From Actinomycetes bacterium (GTDB lineage: Bacteria > Actinomycetota > Coriobacteriia > Anaerosomatales > Anaerosomataceae): a stretch of 64,000 nt of DNA. The stretch spans positions 1 through 64,000 of the forward strand of contig JALHJB010000011.1 in assembly GCA_022839745.1 (NCBI GenBank). Reading direction: 5' to 3'. The notes under the pieces were generated by a model, which was given only the letters and a program-made list of their open reading frames with translations, was not told the DNA's origin and did no database searches. Made by a program: the position numbers and the translations under genes. Positions 53,112-61,843 of the stretch are shown piece after piece. The number at the start of each line of letters is the position of its first letter. Position 1 is the stretch's first letter.

Positions 53112-54325
53112 GACATGCTCTTCGCTGGAACAAATCGGCCGCCATCCTTGGCGACCGTACGCTCGAGAACATCAACGACGCTTCGCCTGTAACCGTGCTC
53201 ATCCGCAGCAAGCACGTCGAGTGCAGCCCGTGCGCCGTGGGACTTGCGCAGCCTGTCGTAGCGGCAGCACACACCCACGACCATCGCACCCCTCGGCACG
53301 TCACTACCTTCAGTAGAACCGTGATGTCTGATCAACGGACCCACGCCCTCCAGGAACGGAATCCCCGAGACGATCTCCGCGCCACGGTCGGGGTGTTCGA
53401 CATCAGCCTCTGGCTGCTCGTAGCCGATTCGCCCTATGTCGTGGAGCAGAGCCGCGTAGCCCACCTTCTCCAACTCATCACTCGTCAACCCCATCTGCCG
53501 ACCGACGGACACTGCAAGATCGGCCACACGCCTCGAATGACCAGTGTCCTCCGGTCTGTCGAGCTCCGCAGCGTGCGCAAGCGCCTCTATCGTCTGTGTG
53601 TACCCACGCCTAATGCGCAGGTAGAGATTGAAGCTGTTTTGGAGTATCAGAGTGAGCAGCAGAGCGGTGGCCAATCCCCACGAGCCAAGGGACGGGTGCA
53701 CGCGAGCCGCTACTGCCGCCATGGCGATGTGAACCATGTACACAGACCCTAGCGGGCGCATGAGCAGCACAATTCCCTCAGCCACCGGCGCTCCACCCGA
53801 AAGCCACTGCTGTACCGCTAGCGTCAAAACATCCAAGGCCGCGAAGATCACGCCAGTCACGACAACGCCGACAAGCGGGCCGTCGCCCGCCAGCGTCATG
53901 ATATCTGTGGGATCGATGTACAACTGCACGAACGACATGACTGCAAGCACGGCCATGCTGCGAATCGCATCTGCGATACTCTGGCGTACCGCATCCCCGT
54001 CATCCTGCAGGTATCGGTAGACAACGTCGATCATGCAGGCCACAAGTAACGCAGCCATCAGCTCGTCGACCCCGCGGAGCAGCAGCCCAACGAGCCCAAC
54101 CATCAGCGTTATCCGGACACGATCGCCCTGCGGTAGCTGAATCGAAAGCACTCGGCCGATTATGAATGACAGTGTGAGGCCGAGAAGGTACACCACGTCA
54201 AACGGCGGACGCTCCACGTGCGCGAACACCCAGGCGGCGACTCCGACTCCCGCCGCAGTGAGTAGCAGCAGATAGAGTCTCTGGATCGCGCGGCGGGGCT
54301 CTGACGAGCTTCGAAACAGCGTCAT
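53108..54325 (-). CDS. Membrane HD-domain protein lacking the GYP motif
   Basis: 405 residues. Seven or eight membrane segments (about 15-240) precede an HD domain (about 245-395). The HD core is kept (DTGHSRRVADLAVSVG, ALLHDIGRIG, IRHHGS), but where HD-GYP proteins have HHExxDGxGYP the sequence is HHGSTEGSDVPRG. The later DSFDAMTSDR-type segment is replaced by GVCCRYDRLRKS. Thus metal-binding HD residues may remain while c-di-GMP hydrolysis is doubtful. It overlaps the neighbouring HD-GYP gene and DUF5317 gene by 4 bp each; a heteromeric partner role is plausible. Confidence 0.85.
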   Translation of the reverse strand: MTLFRSSSEPRRAIQRLYLLLLTAAGVGVAAWVFAHVERPPFDVVYLLGLTLSFIIGRVLSIQLPQGDRVRITLMVGLVGLLLRGVDELMAALLVACMIDVVYRYLQDDGDAVRQSIADAIRSMAVLAVMSFVQLYIDPTDIMTLAGDGPLVGVVVTGVIFAALDVLTLAVQQWLSGGAPVAEGIVLLMRPLGSVYMVHIAMAAVAARVHPSLGSWGLATALLLTLILQNSFNLYLRIRRGYTQTIEALAHAAELDRPEDTGHSRRVADLAVSVGRQMGLTSDELEKVGYAALLHDIGRIGYEQPEADVEHPDRGAEIVSGIPFLEGVGPLIRHHGSTEGSDVPRGAMVVGVCCRYDRLRKSHGARAALDVLAADEHGYRRSVVDVLERTVAKDGGRFVPAKSMS

Positions 54326-55581
54326 GGCGCCATCGCCCCGAGTTCGTCACTCCGAAGGACCTCGACGAAGCTGGCAACGACGCGCTCATCCAGCTGCTCG
54401 CCGGCTACCCTGCGCAACTCCTCGATTGCCTGCTCGAACGGCATTCCTGGCCTGTAGGCGCGGTCCGATGTCATCGCGTCGAAGGAGTCGGCTGCTGCAA
54501 GGATCCTGGCAAGTAGCGGTATATCCTCACCCAGAATGCCATCCGGGTATCCTCCACCATCACATCGCTCATGATGGCATCGAACCACATCCACGATATC
54601 GTGCAGGAAGTCGACGTCTGCAATGAGATCCGCACCAAGCCCCGGGTGACGCCTGATCGCCCTCATCTCGTCTTCGGACAACTCATCGGGCGATACCAGC
54701 GTGTCAAGACTGATGCCGATCTTCCCCACATCGTGCAGAAGGGCCGCACGCTCAAGCATCTGAACATCAGGCTGCGGGAGGCCCATTTGCTCAGCAATGG
54801 CCTGAGCGTACTCGGCGACGCGCTCAGAGTGACCACGGGTGTACGGGTCCTTGGCCTCGATGGCGGTCACAAGCGAGCGGACGGTCGAACCATAGGCCTC
54901 AGTGAGATCCACGTAGACTCGAAAAGTCCTGCGCGCCGCCATGAACGGAAGCGTCAGCAGCAATAAGCTCGCCCAGCTCTGGATGCTCAGTAGGTGAGCA
55001 ATCAGCAGACCAAGGAGTGCCAAGACCAGCAGACTGCTTCCGTATGACAGGAAGCCCAACTGGCCAAGCACCCGCCCGTAAGGTTGGTTGGTCATCAAAC
55101 CAACGGCAAGGCTTACAAGCAGAACGTTGGAGACATAGAAGACGAGCGCAGATGCAATCGCCGGGACTAGGGTTGTAGAGACTGTGGCTGGTGCCTGAGA
55201 GAGCGGCGCACCGCCGGTCCAGAGAAAGACCGACCCTGATAAGCCTGCCGATACGACCAACTGCCCAGCGTTGAACAGCCTGATGACTACCGGCTTTCCT
55301 GCCCTGGCTTCCGCGAGATTCGTTGATGCGGCTATCGAGACGACCATCGCCGCAAGCGGTCCAGAATGCAGCATCGCTGCGAACGCGGCAGCAAACGACA
55401 GCGAAACAGAGCCGCTCAACGGGAGACTGAATGCGAAGTTCTCGGTAATCAGGACAAGTCCGACCAACAAAAGCACCGGCACGTGCCCACCGGGCAAGCC
55501 GAACGTCAGGAACTTCATAGCTAGGATGCCTGCCAGCAGACACACGCCAAGGGCGAGCACCTTCATGCCTCGTGAAGTCAC
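54322..55581 (-). CDS. Membrane HD-GYP-domain phosphodiesterase
   Basis: 419 residues from GTG 55581 (GGAGG upstream). Seven or eight membrane segments (about 5-225) form a MASE-like sensor, then a full HD-GYP domain: GHSERVAEYAQAIA, ALLHDVGKIGI, RRHPGLGADLI, CHHERCDGGGYPDG and ILAAADSFDAMTSDRAYR. It probably hydrolyses cyclic di-GMP in response to a membrane signal. First long gene of a tightly overlapping three-gene operon, 46 bp after a small peptide frame. Confidence 0.9.
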   Translation of the reverse strand: MTSRGMKVLALGVCLLAGILAMKFLTFGLPGGHVPVLLLVGLVLITENFAFSLPLSGSVSLSFAAAFAAMLHSGPLAAMVVSIAASTNLAEARAGKPVVIRLFNAGQLVVSAGLSGSVFLWTGGAPLSQAPATVSTTLVPAIASALVFYVSNVLLVSLAVGLMTNQPYGRVLGQLGFLSYGSSLLVLALLGLLIAHLLSIQSWASLLLLTLPFMAARRTFRVYVDLTEAYGSTVRSLVTAIEAKDPYTRGHSERVAEYAQAIAEQMGLPQPDVQMLERAALLHDVGKIGISLDTLVSPDELSEDEMRAIRRHPGLGADLIADVDFLHDIVDVVRCHHERCDGGGYPDGILGEDIPLLARILAAADSFDAMTSDRAYRPGMPFEQAIEELRRVAGEQLDERVVASFVEVLRSDELGAMAP

Positions 55582-55627
55582 TCCGTCCTCCTGCAGGCAG
55601 TGGGGCCAACGCCGTGGCATTCGTGGA

Positions 55628-55702
55628 TCAGGCGCGGAACCAGGCACCGCCGCCGATAACGAGCGCGGCGATGGAGGCGAAAAACAGAGCGATACGCTTC
55701 AT
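55628..55702 (-). CDS. Possible 24-residue membrane peptide
   Basis: ATG 55702 to TGA 55628. The peptide starts MKRIALFF, continues as one hydrophobic helix with a GGG turn and ends AWFRA. AGGGGG lies 9 bp upstream. It precedes the HD-GYP operon in the same direction. Such a peptide could be a membrane signal, a leader or a small regulator of the HD-GYP proteins. It may also be a chance frame; conservation is the test. Confidence 0.45.
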   Translation of the reverse strand: MKRIALFFASIAALVIGGGAWFRA

Positions 55703-55704
55703 GT

Positions 55705-55736
55705 GAGAAGACCCCCTGTCGATGTGGTGTCTTCTC
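55705..55736 (-). promoter_or_regulatory. Inverted repeat in 5' leader of small peptide
   Basis: GAGAAGAC (55705-55712) and GTCTTCTC (55729-55736) form a perfect 8-bp repeat with a 16-bp spacer. In RNA the likely ribosome site AGGGGG would lie in the loop, directly before the peptide start. It may control translation or bind a dimeric regulator. Confidence 0.4.
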
Positions 55737-55833
55737 CCATCCCGCTAGTGATGGAAGAACCCTGTCCGCTCCGCTCACTCGTGTGCTGACAGTGTTCAAA
55801 CCGTTAGTGTCCACGGCGTTGGCCCAAACTGAT

Positions 55834-56499
55834 CTATGAGGTTGTCAAGAACCCGAGCCGCCTGTTGATCGCGTCAAGCGTGGCCCGGACGATGGAGTCT
55901 TTGTCGTTCTGGCGCACGAGCGCCGATCCGGCGAAGGCTTGCTCGCCAAGCGAGGTCACGAGCACCACACACGAGACGGCAACGCTCTCGCGTCCGAGGC
56001 GGATGATCTCTACGTCCTCGAGCGCAAAGGTGAACGCGCCTTGCAGGTACTGCGCGATGGCATCGAGCGTGGCCTCGGCCACCAGCCGTTCGCGTCCGGT
56101 ACGGCTCGCCGGTCCCGTGGCCTTGCCCACGTAGAGCTCGCCCTCGAGGTCGAGCGACACGGCGATGTTCACATACACGCCAGCAACCTCGGCGTTGATG
56201 CTCTTGATCTGCGCCCTCGCGTGCGGCTTGACGACGTCCTCGGCCTGCGGCACAGACTTCTGGCCAAGCTGCGCGATGGAGATCTTCTTGTGGTCGATCG
56301 CGATACCAAAGGCGGCCATCAACGTGGACTCGATGTCGCGGACCAGCTGCTTGGGGGCCTTCGTGGGGAGTGCGAGCACGTGTACTTCGTCGATCACCCC
56401 GAAGTCGGAGGTCACAACGCGTGCGGCACGGATCTCTGAGACCTGTGCGAGTGCCGCTTCGATCTCGGCGATGAGCGAGGGAGTTACCACCGGGTTCAT
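55834..56499 (-). CDS. Conserved hypothetical protein
   Basis: 221 residues from ATG 56499 (AAGGAG upstream). Two similar alpha/beta halves: IEAALAQVSEIRAARVVTSDFGVIDEVHVLAL (about 8-40) and a C-terminal domain with GKATGPASRTGRERLVAEATLDAIAQYL and VEIIRLGRESVAVSCVVLVTS. No catalytic motif or membrane segment. It follows hpf by 190 bp. Function unknown. Confidence 0.72.
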   Translation of the reverse strand: MNPVVTPSLIAEIEAALAQVSEIRAARVVTSDFGVIDEVHVLALPTKAPKQLVRDIESTLMAAFGIAIDHKKISIAQLGQKSVPQAEDVVKPHARAQIKSINAEVAGVYVNIAVSLDLEGELYVGKATGPASRTGRERLVAEATLDAIAQYLQGAFTFALEDVEIIRLGRESVAVSCVVLVTSLGEQAFAGSALVRQNDKDSIVRATLDAINRRLGFLTTS

Positions 56500-56689
56500 C
56501 CGGGCTCCTTGCTTCAACGTATGCTGCGACTGTGCTGCGACTAACCCGCTGCCACGGGTCCCACATCCATCACAGTAGCCACCACGAGCGCGGGCTGTCA
56601 ACCGATGAGCGGCGCATTCCGGCAGTCGGAAACGCGAAAGACGCGGTGAGTGCCGCGCCTTTCTGCATCAATTCCGCGAGAAGTATGTA

Positions 56690-57226
56690 TCACGCGGACG
56701 TGATCAGCCCGTAGTCGCCATCGTGTCGGCGGTAAAGCACGTTGGTGCCCTCCCCGTCCTCGGCGCGGAACACGAAGAAGTCATGCCCCAGAAGCTCCAT
56801 CTGGAGCATGGCCTCCTCGGCGCTCATGGGCTTGCTCTCGAGCACCTTGGTCTTCACGATCGCCGGCTCGTCGTCTTCAACGGACGTAGCGACCGGCGCG
56901 GGCATCGGCGCGCCCTTGGTGTGCCGGTCGACGATCTTGGTCTTGTACTTGCGAACCTGCCGCTCCAGCTTCTCGCTCACAAGGTCGATCGCGGCGTACA
57001 TGTCAGACGCCGCCTCCTTGGCGCGGATCGTCGGGCCCTTGGTGTAGATGGTGACCTCGGCCACCTGGCCCTTCTCGATCGAGCGGTTGCGCTCCGTGTA
57101 GAGCTCCACCTCGGCGCTCATCAGCCAGCTGTCGAGGATCTTGGCAACGCGCCCGACCTTACCCTCGGCATACTCGCGGATGGCAGGGGTGACGTCCATG
57201 CGCCGGCCCTTCACGATCATCTGCAT
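56690..57226 (-). CDS. hpf: Long-form ribosome hibernation promoting factor
   Basis: 178 residues. N-terminal HPF/RaiA domain (1-100: IVKGRRMDVTPAIREYAEGKVGRV, AEVTIYTKGPTIRAKEAASDMYAAID), a linker, and a C-terminal dimerisation domain (about 118-178: KPMSAEEAMLQMELLGHDFFVFR, VLYRRHDGDYGLI). It makes 100S ribosome dimers during starvation. It lies in the comF-hpf-secA-prfB neighbourhood and downstream of a structured RNA probably related to raiA motif RNA. Confidence 0.95.
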   Translation of the reverse strand: MQMIVKGRRMDVTPAIREYAEGKVGRVAKILDSWLMSAEVELYTERNRSIEKGQVAEVTIYTKGPTIRAKEAASDMYAAIDLVSEKLERQVRKYKTKIVDRHTKGAPMPAPVATSVEDDEPAIVKTKVLESKPMSAEEAMLQMELLGHDFFVFRAEDGEGTNVLYRRHDGDYGLITSA

Positions 57227-57267
57227 ACCGCATCCTCCTTCGTAGTGGTCCGGTCATTAAGAAGATA

Positions 57268-57292
57268 CCCGCCGGGGCTTGCTTCCGGCGGG
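57268..57292 (-). terminator. Hairpin in hpf leader
   Basis: CCCGCCGG and CCGGCGGG form a perfect 8-bp stem with a 9-nt loop, 42 bp before the hpf start. It may be a second terminator for the ABC operon or a leader structure for hpf. Confidence 0.45.
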
Positions 57293-57320
57293 GTGCACCG
57301 CGATCTCCATAGAATACATA

Positions 57321-57351
57321 CGAGCGGCTCCGCTGTGAGGCGGGCCGCTCG
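57321..57351 (-). terminator. Hairpin terminator of the amino acid ABC transporter operon
   Basis: CGAGCGGC-TCCGC pairs with GCGGGCCGCTCG over about 12 bp with one bulge, 20 bp after the ATPase gene stop. Confidence 0.6.
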
Positions 57352-57371
57352 CATGCGTTTCTCCCCGTTGG

Positions 57372-58106
57372 TTACGAGATGTGACCCAGAAAGTCCTGCG
57401 TGCGCTCGTTCTGCGGATTGTCGAACACCTCGGAGGGTGTCCCCTCCTCCACGATCACGCCGCCGTCCATGAACACGGCACGGGTGGCGACGTCGCGGGC
57501 AAAGCCCATCTCGTGCGTGACCACAAGCATCGTCATCCCCGCGAGCGCCAGCTCCTTCATGACGTCGAGCACACCGCGCACCAACTCGGGGTCGAGCGCC
57601 GAGGTGACCTCATCGAAGAGCATCACGTGTGGATCCATCGCGAGCGCACGGGCGATAGCCACGCGCTGTTGCTGGCCGCCGGAGAGCTGCGAGGGAAAGT
57701 AGTCCACGCGGTCGGCCAAGCCCACGCGCGTGAGCTTCTCGATCGCGATCCGTTCAGCCTCGGCCTTGTCGCGCTTGAGCACCTTGCGCTGCGCAAGCAT
57801 CACGTTGCCCTTGGCGGTGAGGTGCGGGAAGAGGTTGAAGCTCTGGAACACCATCCCGATCTTTTCGCGCACCTCGTTGATGTCGGTCTTGGGGTGGTTC
57901 ACCTGCCTGTCCTCGAACCAGATCTCACCACCGGTCGGTTCCTCGAGTCGGTTCACGCATCGGAGCAGGGTGGACTTGCCCGAGCCGCTTGGCCCGAGGA
58001 TGACCACCACTTCGCCCTTCTGGACGTCCATGTCTACGCCCTTGAGCACCTCGAGGGCGCCAAAAGACTTCTGCAGGTTCTTGATGCGCAAGATCGCATC
58101 AGCCAT
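57372..58106 (-). CDS. glnQ: Polar amino acid ABC transporter ATP-binding protein
   Basis: 244 residues from ATG 58106. Walker A GPSGSGKST, Q-loop FQSFNLFP, signature LSGGQQQR, Walker B HVMLFDEVTSALDP and H-loop VTHEMGFA fit the GlnQ/HisP group. An alternative GTG 9 bp upstream would overlap the permease stop; ATG was preferred since GAGGTGA is then correctly placed. It pairs with the permease directly upstream and two binding proteins. Confidence 0.94.
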   Translation of the reverse strand: MADAILRIKNLQKSFGALEVLKGVDMDVQKGEVVVILGPSGSGKSTLLRCVNRLEEPTGGEIWFEDRQVNHPKTDINEVREKIGMVFQSFNLFPHLTAKGNVMLAQRKVLKRDKAEAERIAIEKLTRVGLADRVDYFPSQLSGGQQQRVAIARALAMDPHVMLFDEVTSALDPELVRGVLDVMKELALAGMTMLVVTHEMGFARDVATRAVFMDGGVIVEEGTPSEVFDNPQNERTQDFLGHIS

Positions 58107-58111
58107 CGCGC

Positions 58112-59506
58112 TCACCTCGATTCGTGTTTAGCCGCGGAGTGTTCGAAGAGCTTCTGTTGCGGATCGCCGGCGGCTGAGCCCAGGCCGGGCGCCACCGAAT
58201 CTGCCGGCGCCGGTGCACCCACGCCGAGGAGCACGCCGCGTTTCGCCCTGCCCTTTGGCGGCGACGCCGCGCCATGCTCGCTCTGCGCGAGCTTGGTCTC
58301 AAGCTTGCCCACTAGGTTGATGAGCGGGATGGTCACGATGAGGTAGTAGCCGGCCGCCACCATGAACGCGGTGAGGTTCGCGTTTCGCGCAACGTAGTTC
58401 TGCGAGTACATCATGAGCTCGAAGATGCCCACCGCCGCCAGAAGCGCGGTGTCCTTGAACAGCAGGATGAACTCTGAGGTCATCGTGGGGAGCACGCGCT
58501 TGACGGTCTGCGGGATGATCACGTACTGCATCGCCTGCCAGTAGTTCATGCCGAGCGACGACGCTGCCTCGAACTGCCCCCTGCTGATCGACTGGATGCC
58601 CGCGCGGAAGATCTCGGCGAGATACGCCGACGAGTTGAACGCCAAGACGGCCACCGCGGACGGGAAGTCGGGGATCCTGAGCCCCACCGTCCGGAAGCCG
58701 ATGAAGACGACGAAGATCTGCAAGAACAGCGGCGTGCCACGCACGACGTTGATGTAGATCGATGCGATCCAGCGAACCGGCGGGACCTTCGCCATCTTCA
58801 TGAAGGCGATCAGCAGACCGCCGACGATGGAGATGGGGAACGCGAGGGCTACTAGCGAGAGCGACTTGAGCCAGCCCTTGAAGAGCAGCGGCACGGCGAC
58901 CACGAAATGCTGCGGCTTGAAGAAGATGTCGAAGAACTTCACCGAGGTCCAGGCCTCGACCCAGCCCTGGTTGTCGAGCCAGCGCGCGAGCGCCTCCTCC
59001 CGCGGGGGCGTATCGTACTTCACGGTGAGGCCCTCGTCCTGACGGGTCTCGGTCGAGCCGCCGGGCAAGACCGCCTCGTACTCGATCGGTATCTCGTACG
59101 TGCCGCCGGCCATAGGCGTGAACACGTCGTAGACCTCGATGAACAGGTTGCTCTTGGCAGGAACGATAGGATCGAACGTGATGCTGACCGCACCGGTCTC
59201 AAGGACCTCGAACTCATAGTCGGCCTTGATACGCCGCAGCCCGTCGAGCAGGGTGAGCTCGATGTAGACGTCGTCGGTGTCGAACCCCTCCGGGAAGAGG
59301 AAGTCGATGCGGCCGACACCAGCGTCTTCGTCGGCGGTTGCCTGGTAGGTGAACCGGGTGCGAGCGCCGCCGATCTTCTGGTCGATCGTGAGGCGGCTGG
59401 TGGTCATCGCGATCGCCGGGGCTGCCACCGAGAGGAGCATCACAAGCAAGAGGGCACCCACTGCGACCCTGTTGAGCCGCGTGGATCGTGCGAGGCGGTC
59501 ACGCAT
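58112..59506 (-). CDS. Polar amino acid ABC transporter permease with extra N-terminal ectodomain
   Basis: 464 residues, about twice the usual HisM-type length. A signal-like segment (about 12-33), then about 150 residues of beta-rich extracellular sequence (DQKIGGARTRFTYQATADED, VYIELTLLDGLRRIKADYEFEV). The permease core starts near 205: LVALAFPISIVGGLLIAF, INVVRGTPLFLQIFVVFIG, AYLAEIFRAGIQSISRGQ, and EASSLGMNYWQAM with the EAA loop. The added domain may bind substrate, the binding protein or wall. It ends in a polar C-terminal tail. Confidence 0.88.
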   Translation of the reverse strand: MRDRLARSTRLNRVAVGALLLVMLLSVAAPAIAMTTSRLTIDQKIGGARTRFTYQATADEDAGVGRIDFLFPEGFDTDDVYIELTLLDGLRRIKADYEFEVLETGAVSITFDPIVPAKSNLFIEVYDVFTPMAGGTYEIPIEYEAVLPGGSTETRQDEGLTVKYDTPPREEALARWLDNQGWVEAWTSVKFFDIFFKPQHFVVAVPLLFKGWLKSLSLVALAFPISIVGGLLIAFMKMAKVPPVRWIASIYINVVRGTPLFLQIFVVFIGFRTVGLRIPDFPSAVAVLAFNSSAYLAEIFRAGIQSISRGQFEAASSLGMNYWQAMQYVIIPQTVKRVLPTMTSEFILLFKDTALLAAVGIFELMMYSQNYVARNANLTAFMVAAGYYLIVTIPLINLVGKLETKLAQSEHGAASPPKGRAKRGVLLGVGAPAPADSVAPGLGSAAGDPQQKLFEHSAAKHESR

Positions 59507-59538
59507 GGGCGGATCCCCATTCCTGTCCGTGATGTCAC

Positions 59539-59569
59539 GAGGGACCCCCTGAAGGTCAGGGAGTCCCTC
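59539..59569 (-). terminator. Intercistronic hairpin between binding-protein and permease genes
   Basis: 14-bp arms (539-552 and 556-569) pair with one mismatch around AGG. It lies 62 bp after the binding-protein stop and 32 bp before the permease start. Such hairpins often attenuate so that binding protein exceeds permease. Confidence 0.65.
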
Positions 59570-59631
59570 GCAGAATACCGCATCGTCTGCTGCCTCTGCA
59601 TCACTTTATGCAGACGCAGTGGATAAGCGCC

Positions 59632-60471
59632 CTACTCAGGCGCGATGCCGAACCACTTCTCGTAGATCTCGGCATAGGTGCCGTCGGCACGAAGCTCGGC
59701 GAGCGCCTCATTGATGGCGTCGCGGAGCGCGGGGTTGTCCTTGCTCACCGCAAAGCCATACTGCTCGCCCGTGGGAATCTGGGCGACGATCTCAAGACCG
59801 CGCGAGTCCTCCTTGAGGAGCTCGGTCGAGACCGGCAGGTCGTTCACGATCGCGTCGACGTTACCGGCGGCCGCGGCCGAGAAGGCCTCGGTGGCGTTCT
59901 TGAAGGGCACCAGCTGGGCATCCGGCACGTTCTCCTGGGCCCACGCCTCGCCGGTGGTTCCCGACTGCACGCCGATCTTCTTGCCGGCAAGGTCCTCAGG
60001 ACCGTTGTATACGGAACCGGCCTTCATGACCACCGACTGGTTCGAGTCGTAGTACGGATCGCAAAAGTCTATCTCCGCCTGGCGCTCCGGCTTGATCGTC
60101 ATGCCCGAGGCGATGACGTCGAACTTGCCGCCGGCCTTGAGCGTTGGGATCAGCGTGTCGAAGATCTCGGTCATGAAGACGACCTCGAGACCCAGCTTCT
60201 CGCCGATGGCGTTCATGAGGTCGACGTCGAAGCCCTCGGCCACGTCACCGTTCATCGACTCGAACGGCGGGAACGCGGTGTCGGAGCCAACCAGCAGCTT
60301 GCCTTCCTCGACCAGGACGAACTCCTCGGCAGCAGGCTCGGCGCCTTCGTCCGTGGTTCCTTCCGTGGTCTCTGGCTCTTCCTCGTCCGCCGCACAGCCG
60401 GTCAGCGCGAACATGCTGAACGTCAGTGCGAGGGCCATGAAGAGAGCTACGAACTTCTTCGCCTTGCTCAT
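59632..60471 (-). CDS. Amino acid ABC transporter substrate-binding lipoprotein
   Basis: 279 residues. Lipobox ALTGC (Cys26) after a signal peptide, an acidic Glu/Thr linker, then an SBP family 3 fold: LLVGSDTAFPPFESMNGDVAEGFDVDLMNAIGEKLG, VIASGMTIKPERQAEIDFCDPYY, and KIGVQSGTTGEAWAQ. The RQAEIDF Arg and the acidic residue near VNDLP fit amino acid binding. First gene of the three-gene transporter operon. Confidence 0.93.
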   Translation of the reverse strand: MSKAKKFVALFMALALTFSMFALTGCAADEEEPETTEGTTDEGAEPAAEEFVLVEEGKLLVGSDTAFPPFESMNGDVAEGFDVDLMNAIGEKLGLEVVFMTEIFDTLIPTLKAGGKFDVIASGMTIKPERQAEIDFCDPYYDSNQSVVMKAGSVYNGPEDLAGKKIGVQSGTTGEAWAQENVPDAQLVPFKNATEAFSAAAAGNVDAIVNDLPVSTELLKEDSRGLEIVAQIPTGEQYGFAVSKDNPALRDAINEALAELRADGTYAEIYEKWFGIAPE

Positions 60472-60695
60472 GGAGCCTCCTTTGACTGCCGGATGCCGGG
60501 GCCACCCCGTGTCCCCGTGTTACATCGATGCATAACTATACCGCACCGAGAGCACGCTGCGTGAATGCCCGGCAGAATATCCATGGATGAACGGCGAATA
60601 TGCAGTGGTTGGCTACGCTGGCGGAACACCACCAGCGCGCCTATGCAGACAGCGTCAGTCGGCAGATCGTGACGGACGACCGCACGGAGTCAGCG

Positions 60696-61535
60696 TCAGT
60701 CGCCCGCCGGGGTCTGCGACACCGTGAGTTGCGGCAGGTCGCCGACCCACTTGCGCCTGATCGTCTGCAGCACGCCGTCGGCGGCCATCGCGTCGAGCGT
60801 GCCGCGCACCGCGGCCTCGAGCTCGGCCGCGTCCTTGCGCACCGCGATCCCGAGCGGCTGCGCGTCGCCGAACTGCCCGGCGAATGCGATGCCCGGATAG
60901 TCGCGCGCGATATACGCGCCGATGACAGCGCCGGAAGCGATCACGTCCACGTCGCCGGCCTTGAGGGCGTCGAAGGCCCCCTTGAGCGTGTCGAAGCCGG
61001 TCACCGCTCCCTCGCCCAGCTCGGCCTCAAGCGCCCAGAACGCGGCGCTCCCCGTCTGGGCGCCGACGCGCAGCGACGCCACCTGCTCGATCGTCAGCGT
61101 GGCGACCTCGGACCCCTCGGCAGGAGTCGTTGCGAAGAATGCGGGGCCGTCGACGATGTAGCTGCCAGCGGTGGTCACATCAGCCAGCACGGCATCGGTG
61201 ATCGGCACCGCGCCGAGCATCACGTCAACCGTGCCATCGCCGAGCGCCGAGGCCATGCCCGAGGGCTTCACGTCCACGACCTCGAGCCGGAGCCCGAGAC
61301 GTTCGGCGATCGCCGCTGCCACATCGATGTCGATGCCAGCGTTCACGCCGTCATCCGTGCCGGCGAACGGCGGATACGACAGGTCGACGCCCACTTTGAG
61401 CACGCCGGCATCGCCGATCACGGGCGGTTCGACCACCGGAACGAGTTCAGGTTCCTCGGTCTTGGGCTCACAACCGATCAACCCGAAAGCGAGCACGACC
61501 ACTAGCAACGCGGCAACCGCACGAGATGGTTTCAC
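60696..61535 (-). CDS. Second substrate-binding lipoprotein, SBP family 3
   Basis: 279 residues from GTG 61535 (GGAGGGAG upstream). Lipobox FGLIGC (Cys22), then GVLKVGVDLSYPPFAG, GIDIDVAAAIAERLGLRLEVVDV and a C-terminal RRKWVGDLPQL. It is clearly diverged from the neighbouring binding protein and lies 224 bp upstream of it, with no permease of its own. It may supply the same permease with a different ligand. Confidence 0.9.
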   Translation of the reverse strand: MKPSRAVAALLVVVLAFGLIGCEPKTEEPELVPVVEPPVIGDAGVLKVGVDLSYPPFAGTDDGVNAGIDIDVAAAIAERLGLRLEVVDVKPSGMASALGDGTVDVMLGAVPITDAVLADVTTAGSYIVDGPAFFATTPAEGSEVATLTIEQVASLRVGAQTGSAAFWALEAELGEGAVTGFDTLKGAFDALKAGDVDVIASGAVIGAYIARDYPGIAFAGQFGDAQPLGIAVRKDAAELEAAVRGTLDAMAADGVLQTIRRKWVGDLPQLTVSQTPAGD

Positions 61536-61576
61536 CGGCCTGGCTCCCTCCGCACATGATCGACTTGCCCGCGTGC

Positions 61577-61592
61577 CGCCCCGTAAGGGGCG
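61577..61592 (-). terminator. Hairpin at 3' side of structured RNA
   Basis: CGCCCC-TTAC-GGGGCG (minus strand) forms a 6-bp stem abutting the long-range stem of the structured RNA; no U-tract follows. Confidence 0.4.
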
Positions 61593-61843
61593 ATGCTTTC
61601 ACCCGGCTGACCTGGTCTTTGGCCCCACACCCGCATACCGGGGCTTCCGCAAGACCGCAGTCTCACTACCGGCCCTCTCGCCCGCATCGGCCTTGCGGCT
61701 GGTACGAGCGGTACGACTTACCCCTAAGGCGCGCCATGCTCACGACGAGGCTTGGCCTCGCGCTTACGTGGGTCCTTTCGGCCGCGCCTACCTTGGACTA
61801 GGGCGCTTGCGCGCCCGCAACCACAGACCCGGGTGAAAGCATC
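61592..61843 (-). ncRNA. Structured noncoding RNA, probably raiA motif
   Basis: About 250 nt in a gene-free interval. The ends GATGCTTTCACCCGG and its exact complement form a 15-bp closing stem. Inside, on the minus strand, are several hairpins with GNRA-type loops: GGGCGC-GCAA-GCGCCC, CC-GAAA-GG, GCC-GCAA-GGC and CGAGGC-CAA-GCCTCG. GNRA loops are seen on this strand only, which sets orientation. RNase P, SRP and 6S signatures are absent. The position between comF and hpf (raiA), and the size, suggest raiA motif RNA; confirmation needs a covariance-model search. Confidence 0.6.

Noticed and set aside
61592..61843. RNase P RNA, SRP RNA or 6S RNA
   Set aside because: No GAGGAAAGTCC or ACAGNAA core of RNase P, no SRP Alu or GGAA/AGCA loop pattern, and not a single long bulged 6S hairpin.
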